From contig NZ_PGFZ01000010.1 of the NCBI RefSeq assembly GCF_002923755.1, forward strand, positions 44,326 through 108,325: a stretch of DNA of 64,000 nt. Direction: 5' to 3'. A model generated the notes under the pieces. The model saw only the letters and a list, made by a program, of their open reading frames with translations. It did no database searches and had not been told where the DNA came from. The stretch is from Methylovulum psychrotolerans (lineage in GTDB: Bacteria; Pseudomonadota; Gammaproteobacteria; Methylococcales; Methylomonadaceae). Each line of letters opens with the position of its first letter. The first letter of the stretch is position 1. A program made the translations under genes and the position numbers. Below are positions 15,031-24,212 of this stretch, in pieces.

Positions 15031-16776
15031 TTAAGTAGAGGGCTGCCCGTCAACAATCACTTTTAATTGCTGCCCAGGACGCAGGCCTCTGCTTAATGCG
15101 TCGGCGTTAGTTTTGCGCAATTCGCTTACGGAGATGTTAAAGCGTTTGGCGATTTGCGTCAGGGTATCGCCATTGCCGACTTTATAATGCACCAAGCGTA
15201 TCGGTGCGGCTGAGGCGACCTGCTGGTTGGCGGTGCCCCCTTTAATCACCAGTTTACGGCCCGGCAATAGGGCGGTTTTTAGGGTTATTTTATTCCACTC
15301 GGCCAAATCCTTAGGATCTACTGCAAAGCGTTGCGAGATATTCCAAAAGGTATCGCCTTTTTTCACCGCATACATCTGGCCGCTGCCGCCAGTCTGGATT
15401 TTTGCCGCTTTTACCGCTATCGGCTGGCGCTCAGCCCGCGCGTCGTTAAGGTCGTCGCTGGCGGACGGAATCTGCAAGCGCATACCCCAACGCACATTAC
15501 CGTCGGGCAAATGGTTGGCTTGGCGTAACGCCGCTATGCTGGTATGGCTACGCTCGGCAATCGCCGATAAGGTTTCGCCCGGCTTGACGGTATAACGCCC
15601 TGAAATAGTGCTGGTCTGAATCTCTTCATGACGCTCTTCTTTCGGCTCGCTTCTTTTCATGATAGGGGCGGCGGCAAGCCGTTCTTCAGAGCGGATTCTG
15701 GCCGGAGCCGGGGCTGGTGCAGCCTCTTCATAAAATTGGCTGTAATCGACGCGTTCGTTAAACGGCAATTGGGCGAGGTTTCTTTTAAAGTTTTGCGCTT
15801 GCGCCACTGGCACTAACAGGCGGTGCGGACCTTGCGGGGCGGTACACGATCGGTTAAAACCCGGATTAAGCTTTAAGAATTGGTCAAAAGGGGTATTGGC
15901 CAATTGTGCGGCTTTGCGCAAATCCAACGGCGCTTTAATATCGACCGCTTCAAAATACGGCTTATTAGGGATATGATGCAAATGCAGATTGTATCGCTCG
16001 GCATTAGCGAATATTTTGGCGATCGCCAATAAGCGCGGCACATAATCTTGGGTTTCTTGGGGCAGGCTTAAAGACCAGTAATCCGTCGGCAGACTGCGGC
16101 CTTCATTTTTATCTATCGACTTGCGGACGCGGTTTTTACCGCAATTGTACGAAGCCAAAGCCAACAGCCAATCGCCGTCGAACAACTCGCTTAACTCTTT
16201 CAGATAAGTGGTCGCGGCTTTAGTGGAGGCATAAACATCGCGGCGGCCATCGTACCAATCATTTTGCTCCAAACCGTATTCTTGACCTGTAGAAGGGATG
16301 AATTGCCAAAGCCCTGAGGCATCAGCGGTAGAATAGGCGTTCACCACGAACGCGCTTTCCACCACGGGCAATAAGGCCAATTCCCCAGGAATGTGCTTAG
16401 CTTCCACCTCGTCCAAAATATGGTGCAGGTAAGGCTCTGCGCGTTGCTGGATAATTGCGAGGGAAGCCGGATGTTGCAAGTACCAATCAACCGCACGGTC
16501 GATACGCTCATTATCCATTTCCGGCAGGGAATAGAGCGCTAATAAACGGTCCCATACGCTATCGTATTGGGCGGTTTCGCTTTGGGGCTTGTGTTTGTTG
16601 AATTTAAGGCGAGAACCGGCCTGTCCAGAGACATTCTCTGGCGCATTAGGATCGGTGTTGCCGGACACTTGGTCGGTGGCACTGATCTGGTCGGTGGCGT
16701 TTTCCGTACAGCCTGCTGCCAAAAAAGACAACAAAATCAATAGGAAATTAACTGGCCTCTTAAAATTAACATGCAT
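15031..16776 (-). CDS. mltD: Membrane-bound lytic murein transglycosylase D
   Basis: MltD cleaves peptidoglycan strands to 1,6-anhydromuropeptides. It is an outer-membrane lipoprotein here: the lipobox is FLAAGC with Cys at residue 23. The SLT-type catalytic domain holds the active Glu in LPVVESAF, then ASGLWQFIPSTGQEYGL and the ALASYNCGKNRV helix. Three LysM repeats follow near the C-terminus (starting YTVKPGETLS, YAVKKGDTFW and YKVGNGDTLT). The length of 581 residues is normal. In E. coli, mltD also neighbours yafS and rnhA, as it does here, with divergent transcription. Confidence 0.95.
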   Translation of the reverse strand: MHVNFKRPVNFLLILLSFLAAGCTENATDQISATDQVSGNTDPNAPENVSGQAGSRLKFNKHKPQSETAQYDSVWDRLLALYSLPEMDNERIDRAVDWYLQHPASLAIIQQRAEPYLHHILDEVEAKHIPGELALLPVVESAFVVNAYSTADASGLWQFIPSTGQEYGLEQNDWYDGRRDVYASTKAATTYLKELSELFDGDWLLALASYNCGKNRVRKSIDKNEGRSLPTDYWSLSLPQETQDYVPRLLAIAKIFANAERYNLHLHHIPNKPYFEAVDIKAPLDLRKAAQLANTPFDQFLKLNPGFNRSCTAPQGPHRLLVPVAQAQNFKRNLAQLPFNERVDYSQFYEEAAPAPAPARIRSEERLAAAPIMKRSEPKEERHEEIQTSTISGRYTVKPGETLSAIAERSHTSIAALRQANHLPDGNVRWGMRLQIPSASDDLNDARAERQPIAVKAAKIQTGGSGQMYAVKKGDTFWNISQRFAVDPKDLAEWNKITLKTALLPGRKLVIKGGTANQQVASAAPIRLVHYKVGNGDTLTQIAKRFNISVSELRKTNADALSRGLRPGQQLKVIVDGQPST

Positions 16777-17047
16777 CGTCTTATAGCCTAAGAGTGTAGT
16801 TATATAATATAAGGGTTATAGTATAGCGTGTTTTTCTTGAAATTATTCAAAGGAATATTACATTATCTGAAAGAAAAAGTTAATCCACGCCTAATGCCTG
16901 ACCCGCCTGCGATTAATTGCCCGCCGCCAGCCGTTTTCTTTCCGCATTAAGCGGCAAGCTTGGCGTAAATAAACAGTGTCCATGCCACAGCGGCAACCAC
17001 CCGCCTTGCCTTAAATTGGGGCAGGCTCACAACCTGTAAGCACCGCA

Positions 17048-17767
17048 ATGAAACGTAACTTCTTATTTTCTTGGTACCAAACGCCTAGGGGCAAATTGCT
17101 AAAAGAACTCGAAACCGAGTATCTGCAACGCGCCATTACGGTAAGTTGCCAGCAAACCGTTTTGCAGATTGGTGGATTGGGCTGGGAAAATGACTTTATT
17201 GACTGTACTTTATACAAATTCTATACCATTCTTGACGCAAAAAATCTAGGCTCACCGCTGGCCAGAAAAATTCAAGCCAAAGCCTTCCGTTTGCCGTTAA
17301 AATGTGCCAGCGTCGATATGGTCATTGTTCCACATCTGTTAGAATTTGACACGTCGCGCTTCCAAACCATGCGCGAAATAGAGCGGGTCTTAAAGCCTGA
17401 AGGGGTCATCCTGATGATGAACTTTAACCCTTGGAGCATCTGGATTCGGTACCAGTTTTTATGGGAACTCAAACTGACCGATTCTTGGCGCGGGCACTTT
17501 ATCAGCCATGCCCGAATGATGGACTGGCTAAAACTGCTCAATTTTGAAGTTACCGTCTCGTCAAGCTTTTATCTGGATGAAATCAAGACCAAACACGGCA
17601 AAGCGGTGCGCACGGCCGGCTCGTTTACCGCAACCGCCTACGCCATTAAGGCCATTAAGCGCCGCTACAACCTGATCCCCTTATCCCCAGTGACGCAAAC
17701 CGACCAACCCCGTTTAATGACCACCTCTTTAGCTTCTACCTCTACCCCCCAAATTAACCATGACTGA
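17048..17767 (+). CDS. SAM-dependent methyltransferase, YafS-like
   Basis: This 239-residue class I methyltransferase matches by position and sequence the yafS gene next to rnhA in E. coli. The nucleotide-binding part is diverged: [15 protein letters not shown] stands where a GxGxG motif would be. Next come [12 protein letters not shown], the usual motif-4 segment, and [19 protein letters not shown], the typical LKPGG-like turn of methyltransferase type 11. The substrate is unknown. The end overlaps rnhA by 8 bp, so co-translation is likely. ATG at 17048 is taken as start; no strong ribosome site is visible. Confidence 0.83.
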   Translation: MKRNFLFSWYQTPRGKLLKELETEYLQRAITVSCQQTVLQIGGLGWENDFIDCTLYKFYTILDAKNLGSPLARKIQAKAFRLPLKCASVDMVIVPHLLEFDTSRFQTMREIERVLKPEGVILMMNFNPWSIWIRYQFLWELKLTDSWRGHFISHARMMDWLKLLNFEVTVSSSFYLDEIKTKHGKAVRTAGSFTATAYAIKAIKRRYNLIPLSPVTQTDQPRLMTTSLASTSTPQINHD

Positions 17768-18203
17768 CTGCGTAATTATCTATACCGACGGTGCTTGCCG
17801 CGGCAACCCGGGCCCTGGCGGCTGGGGTGCGATGCTGACCTATAAAAGCCACAGCAAAGAACTGTTTGGCGGCGAAGCCACCACCACCAACAACCGCATG
17901 GAACTGATGGCGGCGATACAAGCCTTAGAAGCGCTGAAAAAACCCTGCAAAGTCAAATTGCACAGCGATTCCAGCTATGTACTGAAAGGCATTACCGAAT
18001 GGTTGCCCGATTGGAAAAAACGCAATTGGCGCACCGCCGCCAAACAGCCCGTGAAAAACGACGACCTCTGGCGCAGGCTCGATGCCGCCAGTAACCTGCA
18101 CACCATCGAATGGCAATGGGTCAAAGGCCATTCCGGCGACCCCGGCAACGAACGCGCGGATGCTTTGGCAAATAAGGGGATTGATAGCTTAGGGAGGGGA
18201 TAA
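17760..18203 (+). CDS. rnhA: Ribonuclease HI
   Basis: It cuts the RNA strand of RNA-DNA hybrids, for example R-loops and primer remnants. The catalytic carboxylates are visible: Asp10 in [16 protein letters not shown], Glu in [15 protein letters not shown], Asp in [12 protein letters not shown] and the last Asp in [10 protein letters not shown]. The basic handle region ([16 protein letters not shown]) is present, so this is the E. coli-like type. The length is 147 residues. It overlaps the preceding methyltransferase gene. In E. coli, dnaQ lies next to rnhA; here a membrane protein gene follows. Confidence 0.97.
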   Translation: MTDCVIIYTDGACRGNPGPGGWGAMLTYKSHSKELFGGEATTTNNRMELMAAIQALEALKKPCKVKLHSDSSYVLKGITEWLPDWKKRNWRTAAKQPVKNDDLWRRLDAASNLHTIEWQWVKGHSGDPGNERADALANKGIDSLGRG

Positions 18204-18238
18204 AATAGGCCTAATAACGCCACGCGAAGAGGAAAATC

Positions 18239-18883
18239 ATGATTCAGGCGCTTTTCATTCTAGCGGCATTACTTATTCTTGCCCTTGCAGGGTATTTGCT
18301 GATTATTGCTGTCCGCTGGGCGTTCCGGTTTCCAAAAGCCGCGCTCATCCTCTGCACCCTATTAATTGCCGGATGCGGCATCTATTACCAACACTTTATA
18401 ACACAGCATAGGCTAAAGCACCTCCCCAAAGACCTACCCATTGACGATATCCTTTACGCCAACGAAGAATCTTGGGGATGGGGGCCTGGCGGCAATGAAA
18501 CGGGCTTTATCGCCTATAAATTACCCGATATTGCCGCACAAGCTATACTGCAAGGCGGTCTTGCTTATCTGGAAAAATTATCGCCCAGAGGATCAGCATC
18601 CGGCTTTTATTGGCATTACGGAAAATGGCAAGAAACCCCAATTCTGTCAGATCCCCAGTGGCTAGACAATAAGCAAAAACGCGAAGCCATAACAGCGGCA
18701 GCTAGCCCCAAAATTGCCAACTACCTAAACGTATATGGCTTTGGCATTCCCATAGACCCGCTGATTGAGAGCGAGCTTAATACGGCAATTGCCAAACCAA
18801 AAAGCTATTTTGCCTATGGGCGCATTGGCATCATCATTGTCATTCCCGATGCCCGAAAAGTTATCTATGCTTACAACGGTTAG
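18239..18883 (+). CDS. Hypothetical membrane protein
   Basis: I do not recognise this 214-residue protein. It begins with two hydrophobic helices (about residues 4-27 and 33-50). The rest is probably periplasmic and has no known motif, apart from an aromatic and glycine-rich stretch (NEESWGWGPGGNETGF). The start at 18239 has GAGGAAAATC directly upstream, a plausible ribosome site. It follows rnhA by 35 bp on the same strand and may be read with it. Confidence 0.7.
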   Translation: MIQALFILAALLILALAGYLLIIAVRWAFRFPKAALILCTLLIAGCGIYYQHFITQHRLKHLPKDLPIDDILYANEESWGWGPGGNETGFIAYKLPDIAAQAILQGGLAYLEKLSPRGSASGFYWHYGKWQETPILSDPQWLDNKQKREAITAAASPKIANYLNVYGFGIPIDPLIESELNTAIAKPKSYFAYGRIGIIIVIPDARKVIYAYNG

Positions 18884-18901
18884 GCGTAGATAAACAAAGC
18901 C

Positions 18902-19282
18902 TTATTTCTTACTGCCCAACAAGCTCTTCAAATCCGCAAACGGATTATGGGTGGCCACAGGCGCACTGGCTTTGCGGGTCTGGATACCGGAGAAGCGGGT
19001 CTCCTCATAACGCGAATGCTCATTATCATGGCAATACAGGCATAACAATTCCCAATTGCTGCCATCCGCCGGATTATCGTCATGGTTATGGTTGCGGTGA
19101 TGCACGGTCAGCTCCGCAAGGTTTTTGTGGGTAAACTCACGCGCACAACGCCCGCACACCCACGGATACATCTTTAAAGCCTGCCCGCGATACGATTGCT
19201 CGCGCAATTCCTGTTCACGGCGGGCGGCCATCACTAACTGGGTTTGTTTGTCGCTATTGGCGGATGTTTTATTGACTGCCAT
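18902..19282 (-). CDS. yajD: HNH nuclease family protein YajD
   Basis: This is a small HNH-motif protein of 126 residues similar to E. coli YajD, whose cellular role is not known. A zinc-binding CGRC pair comes first, then the HNH core LTVHHRNHNHDDNP, NWELLCLYCHDNEHSR. The segment ALKMYPWVCGRCAREF and the ending NPFADLKSLL are shared with YajD. ATG at 19282 is preferred over one 24 bases upstream because AGGACAGG lies just before it. Confidence 0.9.
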   Translation of the reverse strand: MAVNKTSANSDKQTQLVMAARREQELREQSYRGQALKMYPWVCGRCAREFTHKNLAELTVHHRNHNHDDNPADGSNWELLCLYCHDNEHSRYEETRFSGIQTRKASAPVATHNPFADLKSLLGSKK

Positions 19283-19374
19283 ATCCTGTCCTAAAAACTC
19301 ATGCAAATAGGCCTATTGTAAAGCGTCTGAGCCTTTAGCGATAGTCATCATAAAGCTAAGCGTCCGGCTCCAGA

Positions 19375-19512
19375 TCAGGCGGCCATTGATGGCCGCCGGA
19401 TTAACTTAATCAAGCGGCGCATAAACCCCTGCATCGGGCGTTTTTTATAGTGGTTCATAATGCCGTCGATTTTATTGTACACCTGATCGTGCATGTGGAT
19501 TTTTCTTGGCAT
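19375..19512 (-). CDS. 45-residue basic protein downstream of lexA
   Basis: This tiny open frame begins MPRKIHMHDQVYNKIDG and ends in an Arg/Lys-rich tail (RRLIKLIRRP). A strong ribosome site, GAGGAG, lies nine bases before the ATG, and the gene starts only 16 bp after the lexA stop, so the two look co-transcribed. I know no family for it. In many bacteria the gene after lexA is an SOS-induced division inhibitor such as sulA; this protein is far smaller and shows no similarity I can see. A 9-bp inverted repeat (19378-19397) overlaps its last codons. Confidence 0.55.
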   Translation of the reverse strand: MPRKIHMHDQVYNKIDGIMNHYKKRPMQGFMRRLIKLIRRPSMAA

Positions 19513-19528
19513 GGCCTTGCTCCTCACA

Positions 19529-20170
19529 TTAAATGACTGGGTTGGCATGGGATCGGTAACTGCGCATTTGCCCGACCAGCACACCTTGGATTTGCACCTG
19601 TTCAGGGCGGTAAGCCAACGCGCTCATGGCCGCATTGGCGGGCAGCAACAACACTTGTCCGGCGGATTGCTGAATGTATTTCAACGTGGCTTCGGCGTTA
19701 TCAATTAGGGCGACGACAATCTCGCCGTTCTGGGCATAAGCGCGTTGCTCAATCACCACCCAATCGCCATCAAAAATCCCCGCCTCAACCATCGACTCGC
19801 CTTTAACTTGCAACACATAACACGGCTTATTGGTTTTTAAGGCCTCAGGCACCACCATATAGCCGACCGTCTCCAACGCCTCAATCGGTTTACCCGCAGC
19901 GATAGCCCCGACAAAAGGCAAGCCCTGCCCTTCCCTAGCCTCTACCCGCGCTTGTGCCGTCAGGCGCACCCCCGTCTGCTTATTGCCGTTAAACGGCTCG
20001 ACCAGCCCCGCATTAACCAGTGCCGAAATATGCTTATGCAAAGACCCGCGCGAAGCCATGTCCAACGCTTCACAAAGCTCATCCAGACTGGGGGGATAAG
20101 GAAAACGCGCTTGATTGGCGCGTAAGAAGTTAAAAATCTCCCGCTGCCGCCTAGTTAAAATCTCCATCAT
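19529..20170 (-). CDS. lexA: LexA-family SOS repressor
   Basis: LexA represses DNA-damage genes and is inactivated by RecA-stimulated self-cleavage. The N-terminal winged helix reads PPSLDELCEALDMASRGSLHKHI. The cleavage site is Ala92-Gly93 in VGAIAAGKPIEA. The protease dyad is Ser126 in GESMVEAG and Lys164 in ATLKYIQ. At 213 residues it has the normal length. The recognition helix differs clearly from E. coli LexA (RSPNAAEEHL), so a different operator is expected. Two start codons lie side by side (20170, 20167). A 45-residue protein is encoded just downstream. Confidence 0.93.
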   Translation of the reverse strand: MMEILTRRQREIFNFLRANQARFPYPPSLDELCEALDMASRGSLHKHISALVNAGLVEPFNGNKQTGVRLTAQARVEAREGQGLPFVGAIAAGKPIEALETVGYMVVPEALKTNKPCYVLQVKGESMVEAGIFDGDWVVIEQRAYAQNGEIVVALIDNAEATLKYIQQSAGQVLLLPANAAMSALAYRPEQVQIQGVLVGQMRSYRSHANPVI

Positions 20171-20198
20171 GCGCCCTTCCTTAACGTGTTGAATACGG

Positions 20199-20254
20199 GG
20201 TTAGCTTACCAGAGACAACGGCAAAAGCAAGAAAAAAGAGAACAAAAAGAGAAC
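20199..20254 (-). promoter_or_regulatory. Candidate LexA control region
   Basis: Two signals lie upstream of lexA. Bases 20240-20254 read on the minus strand are GTTC-N7-GTTC (GTTCTCTTTTTGTTC), the form of the alphaproteobacterial SOS box. Bases 20199-20210 are a 12-bp dyad GGTTAGCTTACC with one mismatched pair. Either could be the autoregulatory site. The E. coli type CTGT-N8-ACAG is not seen. Confidence 0.4.
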
Positions 20255-20739
20255 AAGAAAGATACAGAGAAAAGCGAAACAGCCGTAGAAACGTTGTCGC
20301 ACCTTTACCGCTTAGCGCTAGGCGTAGATCTGCTCGGCTCTAACTAATTACATGGGTGGCAATGGCCGCCACTATTTTCGCAACTGTTTCTTTCACCCCG
20401 GTCTTTAATGCTGGATGGCTGTAGGCAGGCGGCAAATCCGGCTCCGCCGCGCACCATTCCACAAGTCTTCTGACATTAGCTGAAGGCGGCTTTGCTGGCC
20501 GTACGGTAAGCCCGACAGCTTAAGAAATCATTTTTTTCAACCAATTGAAACAACATGAAAAAATATATTTATACAAGATGCTGGTTAGCCTTACTGAACC
20601 GTTTATTCCATACTGCCTATTAGTCCCTGAGGTTGCGCCAATTTATTTACTGGGCAACGCCAATTAAAAATAGGGTTATGCCCCTAGTGCGCGTAGAATC
20701 CTTTCGCGTAATCAATTAATTTTAAAAAGGAAAACGGTT
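20255..20739. other. Intergenic region without recognised gene
   Basis: There are about 485 bases between the lexA control region and the small secreted protein. I see no open frame with a ribosome site, no tRNA cloverleaf and no clear terminator. The last 200 bases are AT-rich and probably hold the promoter of the gene at 20740. Confidence 0.5.
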
Positions 20740-21126
20740 ATGAAAAAAATAGCTTTGACGGCGGCGATAGGGGTTTTAAGTGTATGGGCAAGCGTTGCGT
20801 TTGCGGACATTGCCTTAGAATCGAAAGATGATATGCACGGAACGTGGAAACTGCAATATACGAAAAACTCCCTCACCGCGAAAGAAACGGTATCACGGGA
20901 AGATTCGTGGGTATTTCAGGGCGGAAAAGTCACTATCAAAAATATTGCCCGCGAAGGCGGACATTATGACCAAACACCGCTGAATTATGAAATCGACAAC
21001 GGCAAATTAAAAGTGCCTTTTGTAGGCCGCTCAGGATTTGATACCTTTACCTTAGTGGAGCGCACAGCGGATACCATGACGCTGAAAGGCAAATTCGGCG
21101 AGCTTTACTATTTTGTAAAAAAATAG
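20740..21126 (+). CDS. Small secreted protein, lipocalin-like
   Basis: This 128-residue exported protein has a signal peptide MKKIALTAAIGVLSVWASVA, cut near residue 22 (AFA). The mature part, about 106 residues, reads like a small beta-barrel: HGTWKLQYTKNSL, then alternating hydrophobic strands ending FGELYYFVKK. It resembles copper-resistance or lipocalin-like periplasmic proteins, but I cannot assign a family. A good ribosome site (AAGGAAAACGGTT) precedes ATG 20740. It is a single gene. Confidence 0.72.
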   Translation: MKKIALTAAIGVLSVWASVAFADIALESKDDMHGTWKLQYTKNSLTAKETVSREDSWVFQGGKVTIKNIAREGGHYDQTPLNYEIDNGKLKVPFVGRSGFDTFTLVERTADTMTLKGKFGELYYFVKK

Positions 21127-21300
21127 CCGCAGGCATTTTAGCCAAGACAGGCCTACTGTCGGGCAGACCCTCATTATCTTGCATGGCACAGCGATATGGC
21201 TACCCGGCAACATATTGGCGTACAGAATCACTTGGTTAACGCGACCATAGGCGATGGACGTTAACCCATCACCTATGCGCGGGTTATTGCCCGGCCTTCT

Positions 21301-21600
21301 CTACGACTCGGCGCTGTCCATATCCGCCAAATACATATCCGCCAATAATTTCTTCTCGGCAGTTGTCAGTAAAATCCGTTTATAAGCCTGTTCTTTCTGT
21401 TCTCCGTCCACCTGACTGCGGCGGTCATTGGCACGCCTGAGCATTTTGCGGCGGTCGTGAATCGGCTGCTCCAGACCTTGGGTGCGGATATACTCCAGCC
21501 ATTCGGGCGAACCGAACGGATGCGGATTTTGGCGGCGGTCGCCCCCACACCGGGTATTAGAAGATTCTCTAAGGCTGGTTCTTAAATCAATGATGTTCAT
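21301..21600 (-). CDS. Hypothetical protein, charged, 99 residues
   Basis: I do not recognise a family. The protein is rich in Arg, Asp and Glu (GGDRRQNPHPFGSPEWLEYI, DRRKMLRRANDRRSQ). It has no signal peptide, membrane helix or cysteine motif beyond one Cys. A clear ribosome site AGGAGAC lies upstream of ATG 21600, which supports translation. It lies convergent to the secreted protein at 20740 and downstream of rimK on the same strand, 145 bp away. Confidence 0.6.
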   Translation of the reverse strand: MNIIDLRTSLRESSNTRCGGDRRQNPHPFGSPEWLEYIRTQGLEQPIHDRRKMLRRANDRRSQVDGEQKEQAYKRILLTTAEKKLLADMYLADMDSAES

Positions 21601-21744
21601 ATTATTATTGTCTCCTATCCTTGATTGCGGGCATTATCGGCCAACACAACAATAATAGGTTAACGTTTCATAAAGTCAAACACCTTTGCTCTTTAAACTT
21701 TAAAGAAACATCTAAAAATAGCCGCCGACTTCAACGGATGCTAT

Positions 21745-22680
21745 CTAGCCCTTGCCGCGTGTGCGTGTCCGGGCTTGGATGGATTTGTCTTTGGAGGTTT
21801 CCAGCGATTCAAAGCGTTTTTCCATAAACTGGATAATCAAGTCGGCAATGTCTTTGCCGCTGGCGGCTTCAATACCTTTCAGCCCAGGCGAGGAATTAAC
21901 TTCCATAATCACCGGGCCGTGGTTAGAGCGCAGCATATCCACGCCGCACACGTTAAGCCCCATGATTTTGGCGGCGCGGATGGCCGTCGAACGCTCTTCA
22001 GGAGTCAGGCGCACTAAGACGGCCGAACCGCCCCGGTGCAAGTTAGAACGGAACTCACCGTCCGCGCCTTGGCGTTTCATCGCGGCAACCACCTTATCGC
22101 CGACCACAAAACAGCGCAGGTCACTGCCGCCCGCTTCCTTAATAAATTCCTGCACCATGATATTGGCTTTCAAGCCCATAAACGCTTGGATGACGCTTTC
22201 GGCGGCATTATGGGTTTCCGCCAGCACCACACCAATGCCTTGGGTGCCTTCCAATAGCTTAATGACCAGCGGCGTACCGCCTACTTGGTCAATCAAATCG
22301 GTGATGTCGTCAGGGTTATTGGCAAAGCCGGTCACCGGCAGGCCTATGCCTTTTCTTGCCAGCAATTGGGTGGAGCGTAATTTGTCGCGCGACCGGGAAA
22401 TGGCGACCGATTCGTTCAGGGGCAGGACATTCATCATTTCAAATTGCCTTAACACCGCCGTACCGTAAAAGGTCACAGACGCGCCAATACGCGGTATGAC
22501 CGCATCAAAGTCGGTCAAATCTTCACCACGGTAGTGGATGGACGGATTATGCGAAGTGATGTTCATATAGCAGCGTAAAACATCCAAAACCCTGACTTGA
22601 TGTCCGCGTGCTTCCGCAGCCGCAACGAGCCGGGACGTTGAATACAGTTTAGGGTTACGCGATAAAATAGCAATTTTCAT
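21745..22680 (-). CDS. rimK: RimK-type alpha-L-glutamate ligase
   Basis: This ATP-grasp enzyme, as in E. coli RimK, adds glutamates to the C-terminus of ribosomal protein S6. The ATP-grasp core is visible: [19 protein letters not shown], a nucleotide-binding segment; [21 protein letters not shown]; and the metal-binding [15 protein letters not shown]. The length of 311 residues is slightly above E. coli's 300, with a basic tail ending RTRTRGKG. The start at 22680 ([15 protein letters not shown]) is the usual one. It is divergent from an nspC-like decarboxylase gene, sharing a 170-bp intergenic region. Confidence 0.93.
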   Translation of the reverse strand: MKIAILSRNPKLYSTSRLVAAAEARGHQVRVLDVLRCYMNITSHNPSIHYRGEDLTDFDAVIPRIGASVTFYGTAVLRQFEMMNVLPLNESVAISRSRDKLRSTQLLARKGIGLPVTGFANNPDDITDLIDQVGGTPLVIKLLEGTQGIGVVLAETHNAAESVIQAFMGLKANIMVQEFIKEAGGSDLRCFVVGDKVVAAMKRQGADGEFRSNLHRGGSAVLVRLTPEERSTAIRAAKIMGLNVCGVDMLRSNHGPVIMEVNSSPGLKGIEAASGKDIADLIIQFMEKRFESLETSKDKSIQARTRTRGKG

Positions 22681-22851
22681 AACTTCTCAAGTGGAGGGGA
22701 CGGGTAAATGGCGCATATTCTGTCATGATTTAAGCCATCAAGCACCAGAAATAACGCCGCGAATACGTTTGGGCAGAGCAATATCCTATTAAAGCGAATA
22801 TCCGTTAAAATAGCTTTTCAGTCCCCACTTTTTTATAGGATCATTCAGGCG

Positions 22852-23997
22852 ATGGAAATTTCCGCCCGCATTTATGCCGGCCTTGCAACCCCCGCTTTAG
22901 TAGTGGATGAAGGGCGGCTTCTGGCTAACTTAAAAGCTCTGGACACCTTGCGCCAGCAAAGTGGCTGTAAAGCGCTATATTCTATCAAATCCCTGCCATT
23001 TGTGCCGATTTTGGCGTTGGCAAAACCCTATATTGACGGATTTTCGGTCAGTTCCTTATTTGAGGCCAAATTGGCGGCTGAAGTCTTGGCGGGTACGGGC
23101 AGCCTGCATTTGACCACGCCCGGCATCCGCCCTGATGAAGCGCTTGAATTGGCCGGGCTATGCAGCCATGTCAGTTTGAATTCGCTATCGCAACAACAAC
23201 GGTTTGCCCCGCTGATGCAAGAGCGCACCTCGGTAGGCTTGCGCATTAACCCAAAACTGCCGTTTGTCGAGGATGCGCGTTACAATCCTTGCCGGCCCCA
23301 TTCAAAATTGGGTGTTGACTTGGAAACGTTATCGCAAAGCCCAGCGTTGGAGGCTATTGAAGGCTTGCATATCCATACCAATTTTTCTGGCACAGATTAC
23401 ACGCCGTTGCTGAAAACGGTCGCCAAGCTGACGCAGCATTGGCCGGGTAATTTGCGTAAATTGCATTGGTTGAACCTCGGCGGCGGTTATATGTATTGCC
23501 AAATCCGCGACCAGACGGCCTTTGTCACGCAAGTCCAAGCCCTGCAAGACACTTATGGCTTAACGGTGTATATTGAACCGGGCAAATCGGTTTTGGAAGA
23601 TGCCGTGCAACTGGTCGCCACGGTGATCGACTTGTTTAGCAGCGACGGCAAGACCATCGCCATCCTTGACACCTCCGTCAATCACCATCCTGAAGTGTTT
23701 GAATATCAAAGGCAGCCGGAAATTAGCGGCACGGATCAGCATGGCGAACATTCGGCAATCATAGCGGGTTCGACCTGTTTGGCCGGAGATTTGTTTGGCG
23801 AGTATCGGTTCGGCAAACCCTTGCAATTGGGCGATAAAATCATCTTTAACAATGCAGGAGCCTATAGCTTAGTCAAAGCCAACCGCTTTAATGGCTATAA
23901 TTTGCCAAGCGTCTACATGCACCATGCCAACGGGGAGTGCCAAGCACTAAAACATTATACTTATCAAGATTATCGCCAACAATGGTTGGGCGATTGA
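22852..23997 (+). CDS. nspC: Carboxynorspermidine decarboxylase-like, PLP fold III
   Basis: This is a PLP-dependent decarboxylase of the alanine racemase-like fold. NspC makes norspermidine or spermidine from the carboxy precursors. Lys46 in YSIKSLPF is the expected PLP lysine. GFSVSSLFEAKL, the LNLGGGY phosphate-binding turn, YIEPGKSV and the catalytic GSTCLAGDLFGEY with its Cys agree with the NspC branch. The region after GLHIHTNF differs from the HNLCES form I know in classical NspC, so substrate choice may differ. The length is 381 residues. The start is ATG 22852. No carboxynorspermidine dehydrogenase gene lies nearby. Confidence 0.78.
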   Translation: MEISARIYAGLATPALVVDEGRLLANLKALDTLRQQSGCKALYSIKSLPFVPILALAKPYIDGFSVSSLFEAKLAAEVLAGTGSLHLTTPGIRPDEALELAGLCSHVSLNSLSQQQRFAPLMQERTSVGLRINPKLPFVEDARYNPCRPHSKLGVDLETLSQSPALEAIEGLHIHTNFSGTDYTPLLKTVAKLTQHWPGNLRKLHWLNLGGGYMYCQIRDQTAFVTQVQALQDTYGLTVYIEPGKSVLEDAVQLVATVIDLFSSDGKTIAILDTSVNHHPEVFEYQRQPEISGTDQHGEHSAIIAGSTCLAGDLFGEYRFGKPLQLGDKIIFNNAGAYSLVKANRFNGYNLPSVYMHHANGECQALKHYTYQDYRQQWLGD

Positions 23998-24142
23998 AAG
24001 CAAAGGCCCTATTGGCAGACACTACCCAGTCATCGGCAAAGGCTAAAGCCCTTTACCGGACAATTGCAGCGCTTATATTCTGTAAATTATTGATTATTTG
24101 TTTTATTTATAGGCACTCGCCCTAGTAACCTTATCTATCAAG

Positions 24143-24171
24143 CTGAGTTTTAAGGGTTTGCTTGTTATAAT
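24143..24171 (+). promoter_or_regulatory. Candidate sigma-70 promoter of dapA
   Basis: A perfect -10 box TATAAT at 24166-24171 has a weak -35 CTGAGT 17 bp upstream. It lies about 41 bp before the dapA start. Confidence 0.45.
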
Positions 24172-24212
24172 GGACGGATTTTAACCGTATCCATATCTGT
24201 TCGAGAGATTTC

